Positions 43,701-56,900 are shown, counted from the stretch's first letter. The stretch is DNA of 64,000 nucleotides from Sporothrix humicola (GCA_021396245.1 WNYE01000103.1:1-64000); one strand, 5' to 3'. The notes: generated from the letters alone by a model not told the origin. Made by a program: numbers and translations.

Positions 43701-45391
43701 TTATGCCTCCGTCGCGGCCTCCGGGGCCCGCGGTCCTCCTGTGGCCGCCTCGTCCGACTGCACACGCCGCAGCTTGATCTTCTCGCTGCGGCCAAAGAGG
43801 CCGAGACATAGCGGCAGGGGCACCGTCGCGAGGGCAATGACGGCCGTGAAAATAAGGGACTTCTTCATGTTGCGCGGCGGGCTGCTGTCGTCGCCGGCGC
43901 GCAGGGCGTCCGAGATGATAATAAAGATGCCGCCCAACAGCTGGCCGCCGCTCCAGGACAGGGTGGATGTGACTTCGGGGCTGACGGGATGGGTGACCTC
44001 GACCAGGAACTCGACGGCGACAGGTACGAGAGTAAAAGAGGCGGCACCGAGTACGGCCAGCACGACGTAAGGACCGGCGAGTCCGCCCGAGTCGTGGGTC
44101 TCGGGCATCCAGACAAACGCGAGGTAGCTGACGGCGATGATGGGGACGCAGATCTTAAATGTGAGGACAAACGCCTTTGTGCGGTCGAGGATGGGCGAGG
44201 TGATGGCCGACGATACAAGACCGACCACAATGAGGACAGCACCGGCGATGCCGGCCTGGTCGTCAGAGTAGCCGTAGGGAAGCATGATCTGGTTGAGGAG
44301 GGATGAGATGGAGTTGAAGAAGCCGACAAAGACGATGAACGGGATAAAGACGAGCCAGAACTCGACAGAGCGGGAAATGTGGCGGGCCGACTTGAGGAGC
44401 TCGAGCTTGGGCGTCTCGCCCGAAGGAGCGACAGGTGTAGGCGGCTTGCCGTAGACGAAGAATGAAGGGACAGAGCAGACGGTAGACTATTCATTAGCGG
44501 AGAACGATATAGAATCAAAGGGCCAAAGGGAGACTTACAATAATGGACACGTAGAGGACCATGTTGGGAATGTCCTTGGAGCTGTAGACCCAGAACGGGA
44601 CAATCAGCTGGCCGAGGGCAGCGCCAAAGGGGTTGGCCAGACTCATGAGGGCCGTAGCGGCAACACGACCGCGGTTTGTGAACCACAGATCCGAGTAGCG
44701 CGTCGGCGCTGCGAGCACAAACGGCTGCGACAGACCCGTCAGAATCTGGCCGAACATGACAACGCCAAAGTGGCCGCCCGACATGCCGTCCTTGGCCAGG
44801 CTCGAGCGGGTGCCGGCAAATCGGATCCAATTGCCGAGAAGCAGCAGAATGGCCGAGGTCATGATCGAGGGCCGGGGGCCGTAGTGCAGCACATAAATGG
44901 CGACGGGTGTGATAAAGACGAAAGAAAACATGAACGCCGTGCTGAGCCAGTTGATGTTGGTCTCGGTCGTGATGAAGAAAGCCGCGGCATCAGACGCTAC
45001 CGGCGAGAACGTGAGCCACTGGAGGAGAGGGTGTTAGTTATCATACCACCCGACTGTGTTGATTCAAACTCTTGTGCCGTCAACTTACATCCCAGCTCAC
45101 AATGACGTTGAGCAATGTGATTTGCACAAGGCCAAACCAGCGGCGCTTGTACACCTTGTACTCGACGGGTGTCTCGGCATTGGCCTCCGAGTTTGTGCTG
45201 TTGGCGCCATCGTTGCGCGCTCTCGTTGTGCCGATATCCTGCTCCTTTTTCTGGGTATCAACATTGCCCTGCGACGACCGCTCGGCCAGCTCGGCCTCGG
45301 CCTCGCCCGAATTTGTGCTGCCCGCGCCCACGTTGCGATTGCTCGCCACACCGTCGCCCTCCGCCTTGATGTCTTCCTTCCACACGCTCAT
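43701..45391 (-). CDS. MFS transporter of the FLVCR-like family, 522 aa
   Basis: Three exons: 45391-45089, 45018-44539 and 44486-43701. The introns are 45088-45019 (70 bp) and 44538-44487 (52 bp), both with GTAAGT donors and CTAA branch points, and all joins are in phase 0. An 80-residue hydrophilic N-terminus with STNSE/AET runs leads to [13 protein letters not shown] and SWDWLTFSP, then [11 protein letters not shown]. This order is typical of the FLVCR (feline leukaemia virus subgroup C receptor homologue) group of the major facilitator superfamily. About twelve membrane helices can be drawn; the segment after the second intron begins with [12 protein letters not shown] in the central loop. 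Animal FLVCR proteins move haem, choline or ethanolamine; the fungal substrate is unknown. The C-tail is acidic and short. Confidence 0.88.
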
Positions 45392-48300
45392 TCTTCGTTT
45401 TTCGAATTTTGGCGGTTGCTCGTCTAACCAAAATTAAGGTTTGATGCGACCGTCGCGATGTCGCCTATCGCTGTCGCTGTCGCCGTCGCACGACGTCACC
45501 GGCGCTCAAATGCAACGGACGTGTCGAATTATTGATCGTGTTTCCACATGCGCCACCCGTTGTCGTGCAGGTTAGGTATTTGCGTTTTGCCGTAATGCTA
45601 TGGGCTAGAATCGTGCAGTGTTGCTTTGGTGGCGTTCTTCACTTCTCCACCAAATACGCTGCGGTCTCGTGCGTCGCGTGTCGTCAGAAAGAGAGAAGTC
45701 GGCCAGTGATCGAGAGCCAGCGTTCGTCCAGGGAATTTGAAGATACCGCCGTGTGTCGTCGTATTATAAGTGTATCCGTCCTCGTGTCATAATCATCAAC
45801 GCTGATGAAAAGAGAGACAAAATAGGAAGAAGGGCTCGATTGATCGACGTGGGAAAGGGTTGATGGGAGGAAGATCTCAGGATCGTAAAGGGAGAAGCCA
45901 CGAGACAACGAGGGGGTTGAAATACGAAACAAAGAAAGAAAACAGAAGAGGAGCTGAAGAGGAGCCAAAAGGAGCAAAGAATGGGGACAGGGACGGGAAG
46001 ACGACGATCAAAGAACAAAAGGGACTGGAGTACCTTGCTACTTTGTACTTTCAACCTCGCAAGGTCGTAAGGGCAAGGATAGGAGACTGAAGACGGTCCC
46101 AAGAGTTCAACGGCTCCAGAAAGAGCGGGATCTATCAAATTTAAAATACACGCCGCCTTGGTCTTGGTTTTGGCTTTGGTTGCCGAAGAGGGGACCCCAG
46201 ACCGACAATACCAGGAAAGAGCGACCCAGCATTCTTCGTTATTACACCACGAGGTTGGTGGCTGTTGGCACATGGAAGAAAAGGACAAGAAAAGAGACAC
46301 AAGACACTGAAAGATAGCCGCAGACACTCCCGCCAAGCATATCCCGCACAGCTACATGGGGTCTCAATCTTGCAAGAATAGAAATAATACAAGCGTGTTA
46401 AGATACAGGATGGATACTGATGTACTGATATACGAGGGCGATCTCGACAAACAAGTCGACGTTAAGCTGCCACGTCGAACAGTCCATCGCTCTTTCTTTT
46501 TTTGTCGTTTCACGTAACAGGGCGCAGCCTTCCTCTGGGATTTCTCGATATTAATATTGTCCAAGATGCAGTCCAAAATAGCTGCAGCCCTTCCTTGCCG
46601 TGATCACCAGCGGAGAAAAGGGGAATTCGAGACAGCTCAAGCTCAAAAAGATTCCAGATGCGTCGTGGTCTTTTTCCCATCTTCCTCGTCTTTCTCACGT
46701 TGGCCAAGAAATACACAGGAAAAGGGAAACAAAATAAAAGTGGGAAAGGGTACCAATGAGACAGGGTTGCAGCTGCCGTTCTGGATATTAGTGGCTTCCC
46801 AATTTGAGGGGGAGGGGGCAGGGGCGTTCCACCGATGTATCTTAACTTGACTTTGGTGTATGCGTGGACTTGCGAGTCGCAACCCTCCTTCCTTCCTTCT
46901 TTCGTTGTTCGTTTCTGGAGGTGGCCCACACCCTTGACATTTCTTTCCCCTTTCTGACGCTGAAAAGCGCCACAGAAAAGGGAAGGAATGGTCTTTTGCA
47001 CTTTCCTTCTCAGCAAAACACTGGGAACGATACAGTTCTGACGGCACCCAAAGGCCGAATCACTGTAGCGTTGTTCCTTCCCTTTCGCATCACAGTTGGC
47101 TCTTAGCGTTATTTCAATACGGAAGCCAATGAGGGTGGTCGCGTGGGTGACTTTGGACGACTCGTGCACTTCACCTCTCTTTCTCTCCTCCAGTATCTTA
47201 CACTTTCCCCTCCCTGGCAACCTCCCTTCCTCGGCATGGCTTGAGATCAACAAGAACACTAAACCACTTGAATACAGCTCTTGACAAAAGCGACAAAAGG
47301 GCCTCCAGCGGAGACGGGCGGTTGGCGTTCCGCACTTTGACAGTGAAAAAGAGTTTCTCTATCACCTTTCTTATTTTTCTTACTTTTTCCTCTTTGGTGA
47401 GCTCCCTATCATCTGCCTCCACTCACACTATTCTTTGCGCGTATTGAGAACGAGACCGGCCATAATCTCAGCGGTGATCCGCGATATGGCAGAAACAGAC
47501 GACAACCGAATGATATCTTTCAGCAAAAGATCACAATCATGGTTCAGATGAATCCTGATGTCTGCCTTTCGATTCGAGCGCGTAGATAGGCAATGTGGTG
47601 CTGTATTCTGTTATCAGAACGCCGCCCAATCTTACAACATGAGAAGAATGCGCCAAAAGGAGCAAAAACGCGTGGCGACGACGTCAGTGGAAGAGGGATC
47701 GAAGCGCAACAGCGAATCTTGCAGCTGTCCAGTAGGGCCAACAGGCGTGCACATCGAATGATCAAAGCAGCCCCCTGGCCGAAGGATTCACAAGAACGTG
47801 ATCCAAAAGCTTGACAGAAGGCAGCAGCAGAAAGTGCAAATTTGGGCATCTTATTTTACAGCTTGTCTTTTTCTTCTTCTTCAAACCCACCATTTTATTT
47901 GCACGTTTTTCAACAAAGATTCTGTTCTCTGGGTCCCTTGGCGAGAGGGGGAAGATGGGGCCGTCTCCTGTAGGACAGCAACGGTTCTGGCAGTTGACAG
48001 TCAGTAAATGGAATGGGCTTGTGAATGACACACGAATGACAGTTTACATCCCCCAGAACTATCGTCACCGTCTCTTCGGCCCCAGATTGCCACAGGGCAG
48101 AAAACCATTAAAAAGAAAAGGCGGGAAGCACGGGAAACGAAAAAGAGGGCCTCGAGGGCCGCATCTAGATAGCGAGACTCCATTCTAGGCGGAGCAAGCG
48201 GGGAGGAGCCCGAACGATATCCTGTTGGGAAGGCGTTTGTATCGAGTACGTACTCGTTTCCATCGTAAAGTCACAAAGAGAAAGAAGAAGTCGAAGAAGA

Positions 48301-51300
48301 ATGTTGGCTCGAGGCGGGGAGACTGCGACGGTGGCTCGGTCGTTTCAGTAGAAATTTACTAAGGCATAGCATGCACTAACTACTAAAGTCAAGGTAATGC
48401 GGAGAAAGCACTACGAAATTCGCATGTGAACGGCGATCCAGCCGAAACAGGGCATCCTCCCCGGGCACCGGTGCAACGTTGGAGACCGATGACAGAATGT
48501 TGAGAGACGCAATAAGGATCTATTGAAAATGAAGATGGAATGGTAGAAAATGGAAATATGAGTGAAGCAATTATCGCAAATGAAATAAATACTCATAATT
48601 ATCAAGATATAAACACTAAATTGATTTTGAAAACTTGAAACATTGAAATTATGTGCATACAAATTCACAACGCAACTTATTCTTATGTAAATTTCAAAGA
48701 CAAATGGCAGAAAAGGCGAGCACCATTCATAGCTGCTCGTAGGGCATGTATATTTCGGTAGATAATAGGGCATCATCTAGGCCATCTCCTAGCATGGCCC
48801 ATCTTCTCCGTGTGGCGGGTAAACCTCATAGCTCCCGCAGTTTGCATTGGAAATGTCATATCTTCTTTTGTCTTTCATGGCATCACTCTGTAAGCGATGC
48901 CTCCATCTCGGCTAGCATGGCACGTGTAAAATTCTCAACATCTTCATACCATTGGGAGAGATGGATAACGATGCCGAATGCAACGGCACAGAGATATGGC
49001 CATCGCTTGACCGTGCATGAAGCAGACAGCGTGCAGTTACATTTCACAAACACAGCGCTTAGGCTAGACGGCTGGAACAGGGCCATATTTCGCTATGCAA
49101 TAGGGCTGTGATAGTAAGGGTCCATGGCATGGTATCAATACCATCCAAGCAACTCCAATATCTGGTTGAAGAGATAGACCATGAGGCACTCAAGATGGTA
49201 CGGAGTACGAGTTAGATAGAAAGATAATCTGGGCATATTAATAGCATGGAAACTGGTTCATTGACATTTTGTCTATCTTGTCATGCTTTGATGATCGTTC
49301 TCCTACCCAAGTGAACCATGAAGCCCGATATATCTCACATGGACACGTGCAGTTTATCGTGATCGCTTCACATCACGCACTCATGATTGAAATAAGAAGG
49401 CTCACAATTGTATATTTTCACAGGATTTATATGGAATAAAAAATTGGAATACTTGTACAAGGGAAATAAAGAGTAGATAGGAATGTAGCTTTGGACCCGC
49501 GCATAGCATCATTCTCCGAAGCCAGGTCACCAACAATAAAGGTTCACGCAAGCCGTGTCAAATACCATAAAGTGCTAGTACCAACCTCCTTCTCATTTTT
49601 TTTGGTACTTCGACGGCGCAGAATATGATCTCTTCGCTGCATATCAAAGGTCAGCTTTGGACTATGATCAGCAGAGAGAGTGTGCTTCAAGTACATCACT
49701 TGAGGTGTACACTTTACTATCTCCCAAACTACGACATCAAAATTTTGTGAAGTAATTCTAGCCCATAGGTGATCTATTAAGCAGTCTTTGGTGTTATTGA
49801 CATTGTTTTCGCGGAGCTACTGCCTTGCCATCGGGCTGTACTTTCAACAACCTCGTGATGCATGTGCTTCATGTCAAAGGCAATGGCAAGAAACTTTGTT
49901 TATATTATATTTCAAATCCTTCACTGTAAAGCGTCTTTTAAGTTGTCATGTTTAAAAATAAGCTATAGTTAAACGATTTCTCATTCATACTAAAACTTCG
50001 TGAAATAATATTGCCGTTAAAACATTAGGAATTACATTAAAACGCCAAAACATTTTTAAATTTATTTATGTATTTATTTTAGAACGAATAACATCATACC
50101 AATATAAACATCAAATTGTGTACATCGTCACTCTACCGGAGATCGCAGGTCTGTTGATCATGGCGGCTTCTTTATATTGCAGTTAGATGTAAGGTCACCG
50201 AGGTTATCTAGCAAATGAGATGCAAAGAGAATATATCTTAACCGCTTCCTTCTCCAACTTGTTTCAATTAAGACACGCTTCTTTGACAGTTAATCAGATC
50301 ACATGGGGTTTCACTGTATATGCCAAGTAGCTCCCAAGAGGATCTTCATTAGAGATGCATAGCTTGGGCTCAAGACTGACGTCGCTACCATAAGCTCACA
50401 CTTGTACAGATGCCTTCCAGTTTATGACTGGTCATACTGATGAGCAAATGCGGTGTTTCTTGGGGCCATATTACTTGTAGTTAGGATGTGATGGCTGGCT
50501 TTTTCTTCTTGTCGATATGGCAACTACTTACTTCCCTCACATCAGCATCCGATGTATTGCTCAACGCCACTAAATGTTGCTTCCAGCACGCCTGGGCACC
50601 ACAGCTCTGCCATTCCCAATAATGCCTTCAGTGAAGCTCTTTATTCAAAAGGCTCAAGTTACCTACATGGTGAATCTGCAAACCCCATATGGCAAGGACC
50701 GTTCACGGCGAGGGCACAACCGTTGCTAGCCCTTTAGTATTTTCTCATAACATTGATGCGGCAAATTTCCGTTCCTGGCGTCGTCTCGTCTTTTTGGTGT
50801 CGCCTGGCGTTTTACAGCAATGGCATACTGAAGTAGCCCAACAGTCATTCACAACGGTCTATAAAGGTATTTGAAAGGCTCTAAAATTTTCTGTTTTTGT
50901 CTTCTAATATAAGAATTATCATACATTTATGGGGTTTTGAGGGAGAGTGTTTGTATATGGTGAGGCGGAGGCTTCAAAAGGCATGGAACAAAGAGACGAG
51001 GTATCTCCAGATCCAAAGTCCTTCTGATATGTATGCGAGTTTTTTTTCTTTGTTGTTATTGAGTTTGTTTGTAGTGGTCCATCATCCGGTTTGTCGTTAT
51101 GAGTGATATTCCAAAGGAAGAGAAGAGGGGAGGACCGTGGCGTCAACGGTAAAGGTTGTTCCAAAAGTAGATCAATGTCAGATTCGAGAGCGTGGTCGAT
51201 AGCTGGCGATCCTGGACCGTGGGTACAATCCAAGAGTCAATCGTCTGTTGTTCGAGCTATGACTGTCCCGCTTCGTCTGCGTCATATTGCTGGCAGGTAG

Positions 51301-51451
51301 CCAGTGTCCATGTCGTTTGCGGTGCGGGGCATCAGTGCCGGTTTTCTTGAGAGCTCGAATCAACCATCGGTTCTTCATTCTGTCGTCGCTCTCATACCGC
51401 CATCGCCATCGTTCCTCCTCTCCTCCTGTCGGTGTCGGATGGTTGAGCTCT
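45392..51451. other. Six-kilobase gene-poor island, AT-rich in its right half
   Basis: No gene can be supported between the MFS start codon and the QCR6 stop codon. The left part (45.4-48.2 kb) is mixed, with many short purine- and pyrimidine-biased ORFs. The right part (48.4-51.0 kb) is AT-rich and stop-dense, and the longest frames are under 130 codons. It could be a decayed transposon altered by RIP, or a non-coding RNA locus. No terminal repeats, reverse-transcriptase or transposase motifs were recognised. Confidence 0.5.
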
Positions 51452-52026
51452 TTACTTGAGCTTGGCCCACAGCTTGGGAGCCGCGCATTGGGTCGCGCAG
51501 TGCGTCAGGTGGAAGACTAGATCGTTAGCCAGAATCAAATTGGTATTGGTATAGCCGCGTGGTTTACTTACACTCCTCGACGCAGTCCTCCTTGCTGCCG
51601 TTCTCGACGCGCTCGACGCACTCCTCAAAGTGGTGCTTGGCCGGTGCGCACTCCTTGGAGTTTCTGCACTCTGGGAAGAGTTAGTTACGGTTCATAAAGA
51701 CTTGGCTCGCATCGACGGAAGAGCTTTGAAGCCGGACGGAGTCCGCATCAATGTCGTCTGTCGCGGGGAAAGGGACGCGGGGAACGGCGTGGACTTCGTC
51801 CCCGCCTTCGCGAAAAAGACTCACCCTCCTCGAGAACATCCTTGGGGTCGACAATCTCGTCCTCATCTTCCTCCTCCTCCTCCTCCTCTTCCTCTTCTTC
51901 CTCCTCCTCGGCCTTGCTGTCCTCAGCAGGCTCCTCCTTGGACTCCTCGGCAACGGCCTCGGCCTCGGCGACGCTCCATGGCGCGGCGGCCTCAATCAGG
52001 TCCGTGATCGTATCCCAGACGCCCAT
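51452..52026 (-). CDS. QCR6: Cytochrome bc1 complex acidic hinge subunit (subunit 6), 121 aa
   Basis: Small acidic subunit of respiratory complex III on the intermembrane-space side, thought to aid docking of cytochrome c. Three exons: 52026-51825, 51670-51572 and 51516-51452, with introns 51824-51671 (154 bp) and 51571-51517 (55 bp), each with a clear CTAAC branch and AG. Exon 1 starts MGVWDTITDLIEAAAPW and contains a run of 14-15 glutamates (about 42-56). Exon 2 gives ECRNSKECAPAKHHFEEC and DCVEE, and exon 3 gives FFHLTHCATQCAAPKLWAKLK, the family C-terminus. The paired Cys residues should form the disulphides that hold the helical hairpin. No single open frame covers the protein, so ORF-based methods would miss exons 2 and 3. 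Confidence 0.93.
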
Positions 52027-52891
52027 TGTGGTGTGTGTATGCGGTAATGTGGTAAAAGGGGAGGTTTCGTTCAATTGACGTCGGTGTGGTTGGGTGTGTC
52101 GTCGGCGGAACGGCTTGGTGAATTTCGCAATGGTGCGGTTGCGTGGTTTCGATTTCGATTTCAGAACTCGGACCAGGAAAAATAAAATCGAAAATTCCAG
52201 CAAAGCCAATTCGAACCACGGCTGCGGGCCCCAGCTTTCGCTCACATTGAGAGTCCTCTGTGTAAATTGCGCGATTTTGATTGGTCGCACACACTCGTCA
52301 TCCAAGTCTTTCTAACCGGCCGCATCCGACTCACGTGATCTTCTCAGAAAGACAGGAGAGACTAAGAACCCGAGCTATTATCGGGGCAAGGGGTCAGACG
52401 GAAAGCTCTCAACTGCCCCGCAAAATCACTGGATAGCTGTGAGCAAAGCTCTTTGTTGACAGCTTCGCTCTGTTGATGTGCAGATTTACAGGATATACGA
52501 ATTGGTACTTTACAAGAAATTTGATGGCATTGCATAAGTTTATGAGAGATAAAATTCAAGCAAATATTGGCTAGAACAAGATGCAGAAATAAATCACTGA
52601 AACAAGCCACCTAGAGCATGACAACGACAATAGACAACAAAAATGCCGGCCTGGTATCAACATGCAAAATACCACCACGATGAAAGCATAAGCGTAATTG
52701 GAAGTTGAAAGTTGAAAGTTGAAAGTAGGAAATAGAAAATAAAATTTGCGACGCAGAAACACGAGGGTATCACAAAGCTCCCGGCCCAATTGCCGAAAGC
52801 CTCGCAGCATGGACATCATAGCTTAAAAAGATGAGATGAAGACGGAGCGGCCCGTCCATCGGTAGCAAACAAACGTGGATAAGGGCAGGAT
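52027..52891. other. Intergenic: QCR6 promoter, WBP2-like 3' region
   Basis: The CCAAT boxes listed separately fall here. A small tandem repeat of GAAAGTT (about 52702-52727) lies on the right side. No gene seen. Confidence 0.55.
52280..52284 (-). promoter_or_regulatory. CCAAT box upstream of QCR6
   Basis: CCAAT on the minus strand (GACCAATCA context) about 254 bp before the ATG; another CCAAT on the plus strand is at 52206-52210. HAP-type CCAAT-binding complexes are known regulators of respiratory genes; use here is inferred. Confidence 0.4.
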
Positions 52892-53908
52892 CTAATGCTG
52901 GTCCGCAGCCTCACGGTCGGTCTCCTCGAAACGGTTGCCGATGGCCTGGGCCTGGGCCTCTTCGTAGTCCGGAGGTGGCTCGTCGGGCGTGACCGGGATG
53001 GGCTGGTTCCGCAGGTTACTGGACTGAAGGGCCGCTCCGAGGTTTGCAGCGGCGGCATCGCTTCTAGGCGTCTGCTGTTCTTGCGACCGTGAGAAACTCT
53101 CCAGGGCCTCTCTCTCCTTTGCATCCCTCGGTGACTCTCCGACTGCCGCCGGGCCGGAGCTGGAGCCGGAAGCGTGTGCTGAAGGGCTACCTTGCTGCGG
53201 CGCCGCGGGTGCCATGGGTGCCGTGGGTGCCGCGGGCTCATACTGTGGCAGGTCTTCGCCTGTAGGGATGACCTGGCCCGTTTCCTGCTGCAGCGTCCGG
53301 GCGTAGCTGAGCCGCTCCTTCATGACCTCAAACTTGTTCTGGAAAGCGTCGTGGCCGCCCTCCTTGAACGTGAGCTTGAGCTCCAGCCGCGGAACGTTTG
53401 ACGGGATGCCGCCGCCGACTGTGGGTTTTACGATTGCGTTCCATGACCACGGGCCAAAGAAGCTGGATGCAACGCGCGTGTCTTCAAAGTCTAGGATGGG
53501 GGCCGAAAAAGACTTGAACGTCTCCGTTGGACGTGCGGGGACGTAAATCACCTGTGATAGCATGAAAACGACAGATTAGCAAAAATGACATCTAAGCTTT
53601 GACACGAGTGCATGAAGCTCTGGATGGCTCGAAACAAGGTGGTGGGAACGTACCCGGTTGTTTGTGACGTAAACAATGCCGCTATCGCTCTTGATAGAGA
53701 ATGGCGTAGCATTCGGCAGAGCTTTTGGCGTCGAGACGTCCAGCCCGATTCTGGACTTCACTTTGTAGTAGATCTTCTCGCCGGGGAGCTTGACTACCTC
53801 GCCATCCCGGCTCATCATCACCCAACTGGCATCTTCGTCAGAATCGTCACTGTTTATGCTGGCATTGCTTGCGAGTGTGTAGCTATGTTGTTCCTGGTAA
53901 AAGTCCAT
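52892..53908 (-). CDS. WBP2-type GRAM-domain protein with PPxY motif, 304 aa
   Basis: Exons 53908-53654 and 53551-52892, intron 53653-53552 (102 bp, GTACGT...CACAG, branch GCTAAT), phase 0. The splice joins ...SGIVYVTNNR to VIYVPARPTETFKSFSAPILDF, giving a continuous GRAM/PH-like domain at about residues 28-175 (SWVMMSRDGEVVKLPGE at its start; LTFKEGGHDAFQNKFEVMKERL at its end). The C-terminal 130 residues are Pro/Ala/Ser-rich and disordered and end with PPPDYEEAQAQ, a canonical PPxY ligand for WW domains. Animal WBP2 binds WW proteins such as YAP and NEDD4-type ligases; in fungi a link to Rsp5/NEDD4-type ubiquitin ligases is a reasonable inference. The acidic start (SDDSDEDA) is unusual next to the shorter MSINWVML start of other homologues. 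Confidence 0.85.
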
Positions 53909-56900
53909 GACAGAGATGGAGGGAGGTACGCAGGCAACAGGGAAGCTGGCAAGCACGGGCGTAGAAGAATGACATAGGCAGTGTTCTTGTGCGAGGCCTG
54001 GATGTGGATGTCTGGAAGGAACGTAGCATGCCTGGGTTTGTGGGAATTCGGGGCAGGTGGTGATGGAGAAACGAGAACAACAGAAAAAGCAGAAAAGGCA
54101 GTAAAAGCAGAAAACAGAAAGACAAAAGACGAAAAATACACAAAACGGGTAAGGGGACGGACGTGGCAATAGACCAAAGAGCATAAGGCTCTCGGTATAA
54201 AGATAGACTAGTAGGTACGGAAAAGGTAGGCGAGTGTATACATATGAAGAAATGGATATGGGATAGTGGGGAGGAGGAAGAGAAAGAAAGTAAAGAGAAT
54301 AATAAGAATGGAGAAGGGACCAGGGGAAGGTGGAGGAACAGGAAGACAAGAAACACAAGAATCACAAAAGGGATCTGACTTACTTTATTGACATGTTGGA
54401 TACCGGTTCTGCGCTTTGCGGTATGTTTCTGTTTCTTTCGTTCCTTTCCTTTTTCTGCCACCCCTCAATTTTTCCTGTGAGGTTTATCGACGGAGAGGTA
54501 GGGTAGACAGGCCACAATCCAATCCCACAAAGTTTTGAGTCGAGGGTTGTGAGAAGTGATGCCTGCAGGCCTCGAGCTTCCTAATAGAACCTCTGGACTT
54601 GTTCGGTACAACGCTGCAAGTTCGGTGGATCTTAGCAAGCCGTTCGTTTGTTCGTTTGTTCGTTTGCAACGGACGCGACTGTTCCAGTCCCAGGCGGAAA
54701 CAGCAAATAGATGCAGAAACGATCTGTTCGTCCGAGTCGAGGATGGTGCGAATTGTAGACCTAAAAGGTACTGGTTGGAGAGTGAGCGGCTGTTCGTTCA
54801 AACACAACTGTGTGCGAGAGAAAGGTGAGACATGAGCTAGTGCTGTAGGAGTGGATGGATAGGCCAGCTGAGGGGACGAGACCACGGCCTAGAGGAGGCC
54901 GGGCGGGATGGCCAAGTCGTAGTGCGTGTGAGGATGTATGTACGCGGCAAAAAAAGGAAATAGCAAGAGACCGAGTGTGAGGGGGATGCCTAGACGGAGG
55001 GATGTGGGATCGAGAGAGGTAGAAAGAGAAGCTGTCCACTACAACTCGGACGCGTGGGATATGGATGGGGGGACGAGGTGCAACATAGGAAAGATAGACA
55101 TAACCTTACGTTTTTGGTAGTTGACAAAGGTCTAGACGACTAGTGATGGCGCGCACATGAAAGTTAGTTTATGCCTGCGTAGGGCGAGGTGGTGGGGAGA
55201 GAAAAGGCGACTAATGGTGGATGAAGAAGAGGGGAATTTGGGTAGGATAGGCGAGAGTTGCGAGAGGCGCGAGAGTTGACAGACGATGTGCTGGGATATG
55301 GACAGGGGGACACGAGGTGCCAGGTGAGGTGAGCCTGCAGCTTGCGATGCTCAGGAGGCTGATAGACGATGCCACAAACAGAATCAGAAAACAGCCTGCA
55401 AGCAGGGAAAACTCTCCTATGGAATGGATCTGGGCCGACCAGTGAGGTTGGAGGATGAGGTGGAAGTAAAAAGAGAGGCGCGAGCGACAAGCGAATGGCG
55501 AACGGCGGGCCTTGTGCTGTGGCTGCTGCGAGCTGTGAGCGGTGTCGTCGAGGCGTTCAAAGTCTATGCCGTGGTTGGCGAAGTCCGGTAGAGGCCGAGG
55601 GCGGCGGGGTTCTGGATCTGTGACCAGAAGGAGGCAACGCCGAGCGGGAGATTCGAGACGGACAGGGTAGGTAGCAGGAGAGAGGGGAACGTATATGCGT
55701 CGGTTTGTTCGTAAATAAGGAGCCTGGAAGGATGAAGAATTCAAAGAAAGTTTGGGTGACGATGGCCTGAGAGCCAAGGAGCTGCGCCAGGTTGACAATT
55801 GCGTCAGCCAGTGGAAGTCAGCTGCGACTTTTGGTATTGCTGTCTGGCCGCTTGCTAAATAGGCAGTGATATCTGGGGCAAAAGAGACCGAAATGTGGCA
55901 CGGGATTGGTGGACCGGACCGGCGATTCCACAGAAATTGGCGTTGGTCGAAGTCAGGCGTTGCACCACTTTGCCCTGTAAGATAGGCTGTTATCGCTATA
56001 GCCTGGATTCGATTGAGGGGCAATCTGAACTGGCCGTTCCAAAGCGCCGGCCCTGTAGTTCGGTCACATTAATATTAAGACACGGGATGGCCGGCCGCTG
56101 ATGGCCTCGTAGACGGCGTTTTGTAGGCTGTCTGGTCAAGGAGACCGATTTGTTGATAGTTGTTACTTTCGACAGGAAGGAAGAGGCCATCAGCTGCGAC
56201 CATCTTGTCAGAACCAGTGTGTTGGAGACGAGTGGGATTTCGCATATTCTCACCTGCACAGGCCAAACCCAGCGGCCAGGCCCCTCCAGGTAACTTCGTC
56301 GTCTCTGGTCGCCTGCGGCCAGGCCACTCCGACCTGGCTAATTTTGCCCCATAATAGGCGTGCACCGGCGGCGACCGTGCGATCTGCAGCGTGCCCAACT
56401 AGTCCTGCAGTAGTGCCGCAGTCTGCGTCGTTTTTCTTTTTCGTTTTGTTTGTGTCGCTTGTGTCGAAACTTGTCTTCACACACTTCCGGTCTTTTTGTC
56501 TGCCGTAGGGTCCTTCATGGCTATTGGATGTGACTTGTTGTGGCACAGAGAGGCAGGCGGACGCTCAGGAAAGCTTGGACGAGGCCTCACAGATCTCAAG
56601 AGAGATGAGGAACAAAAGCTTACCTGTCTCTGGGTGGCTATCTTTGGCTTTCTCTGCCGAAGCCGGCATCGTCTTGGAGTGCAAAGTCGGTTGTGACGGA
56701 GCCACACCAAACCCGCCGAAACTGTGGTCGACAGGGACTGCCATTGTGAGCCAAGGCTGAAGATAGCCGGCGTAATGCGTGCCCAGATTGGTGCAGCACG
56801 TCCTATTCTCGTCGTGCGACTGACAAGTGCCCGCAAGCAGAACGTCCTTTTTCATTGGAGCTGCAGGAGAGGAGTGGAGGAGAGAGGAGATCAGCAAAAG

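Noticed and set aside
43701..45391. Viral receptor or virus-derived sequence suggested by the FLVCR family name
   Set aside because: The family name comes from an animal virus receptor. The gene itself is an ordinary cellular MFS transporter with fungal introns.
46510..47259. 249-codon minus-strand frame in the gene-poor island
   Set aside because: No recognisable motif, codon usage unlike the real genes, and several overlapping frames on the other strand.
52190..52260. Possible tRNA B-box (GGTTCGAA on the minus strand)
   Set aside because: The T-arm does not pair, there is no A-box at a proper distance, and no acceptor stem can be drawn.
55211..56023. 270-codon minus-strand frame
   Set aside because: It lacks the strong GC3 bias of true genes here and shows no domain. 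Kept only as a note in the intergenic entry.
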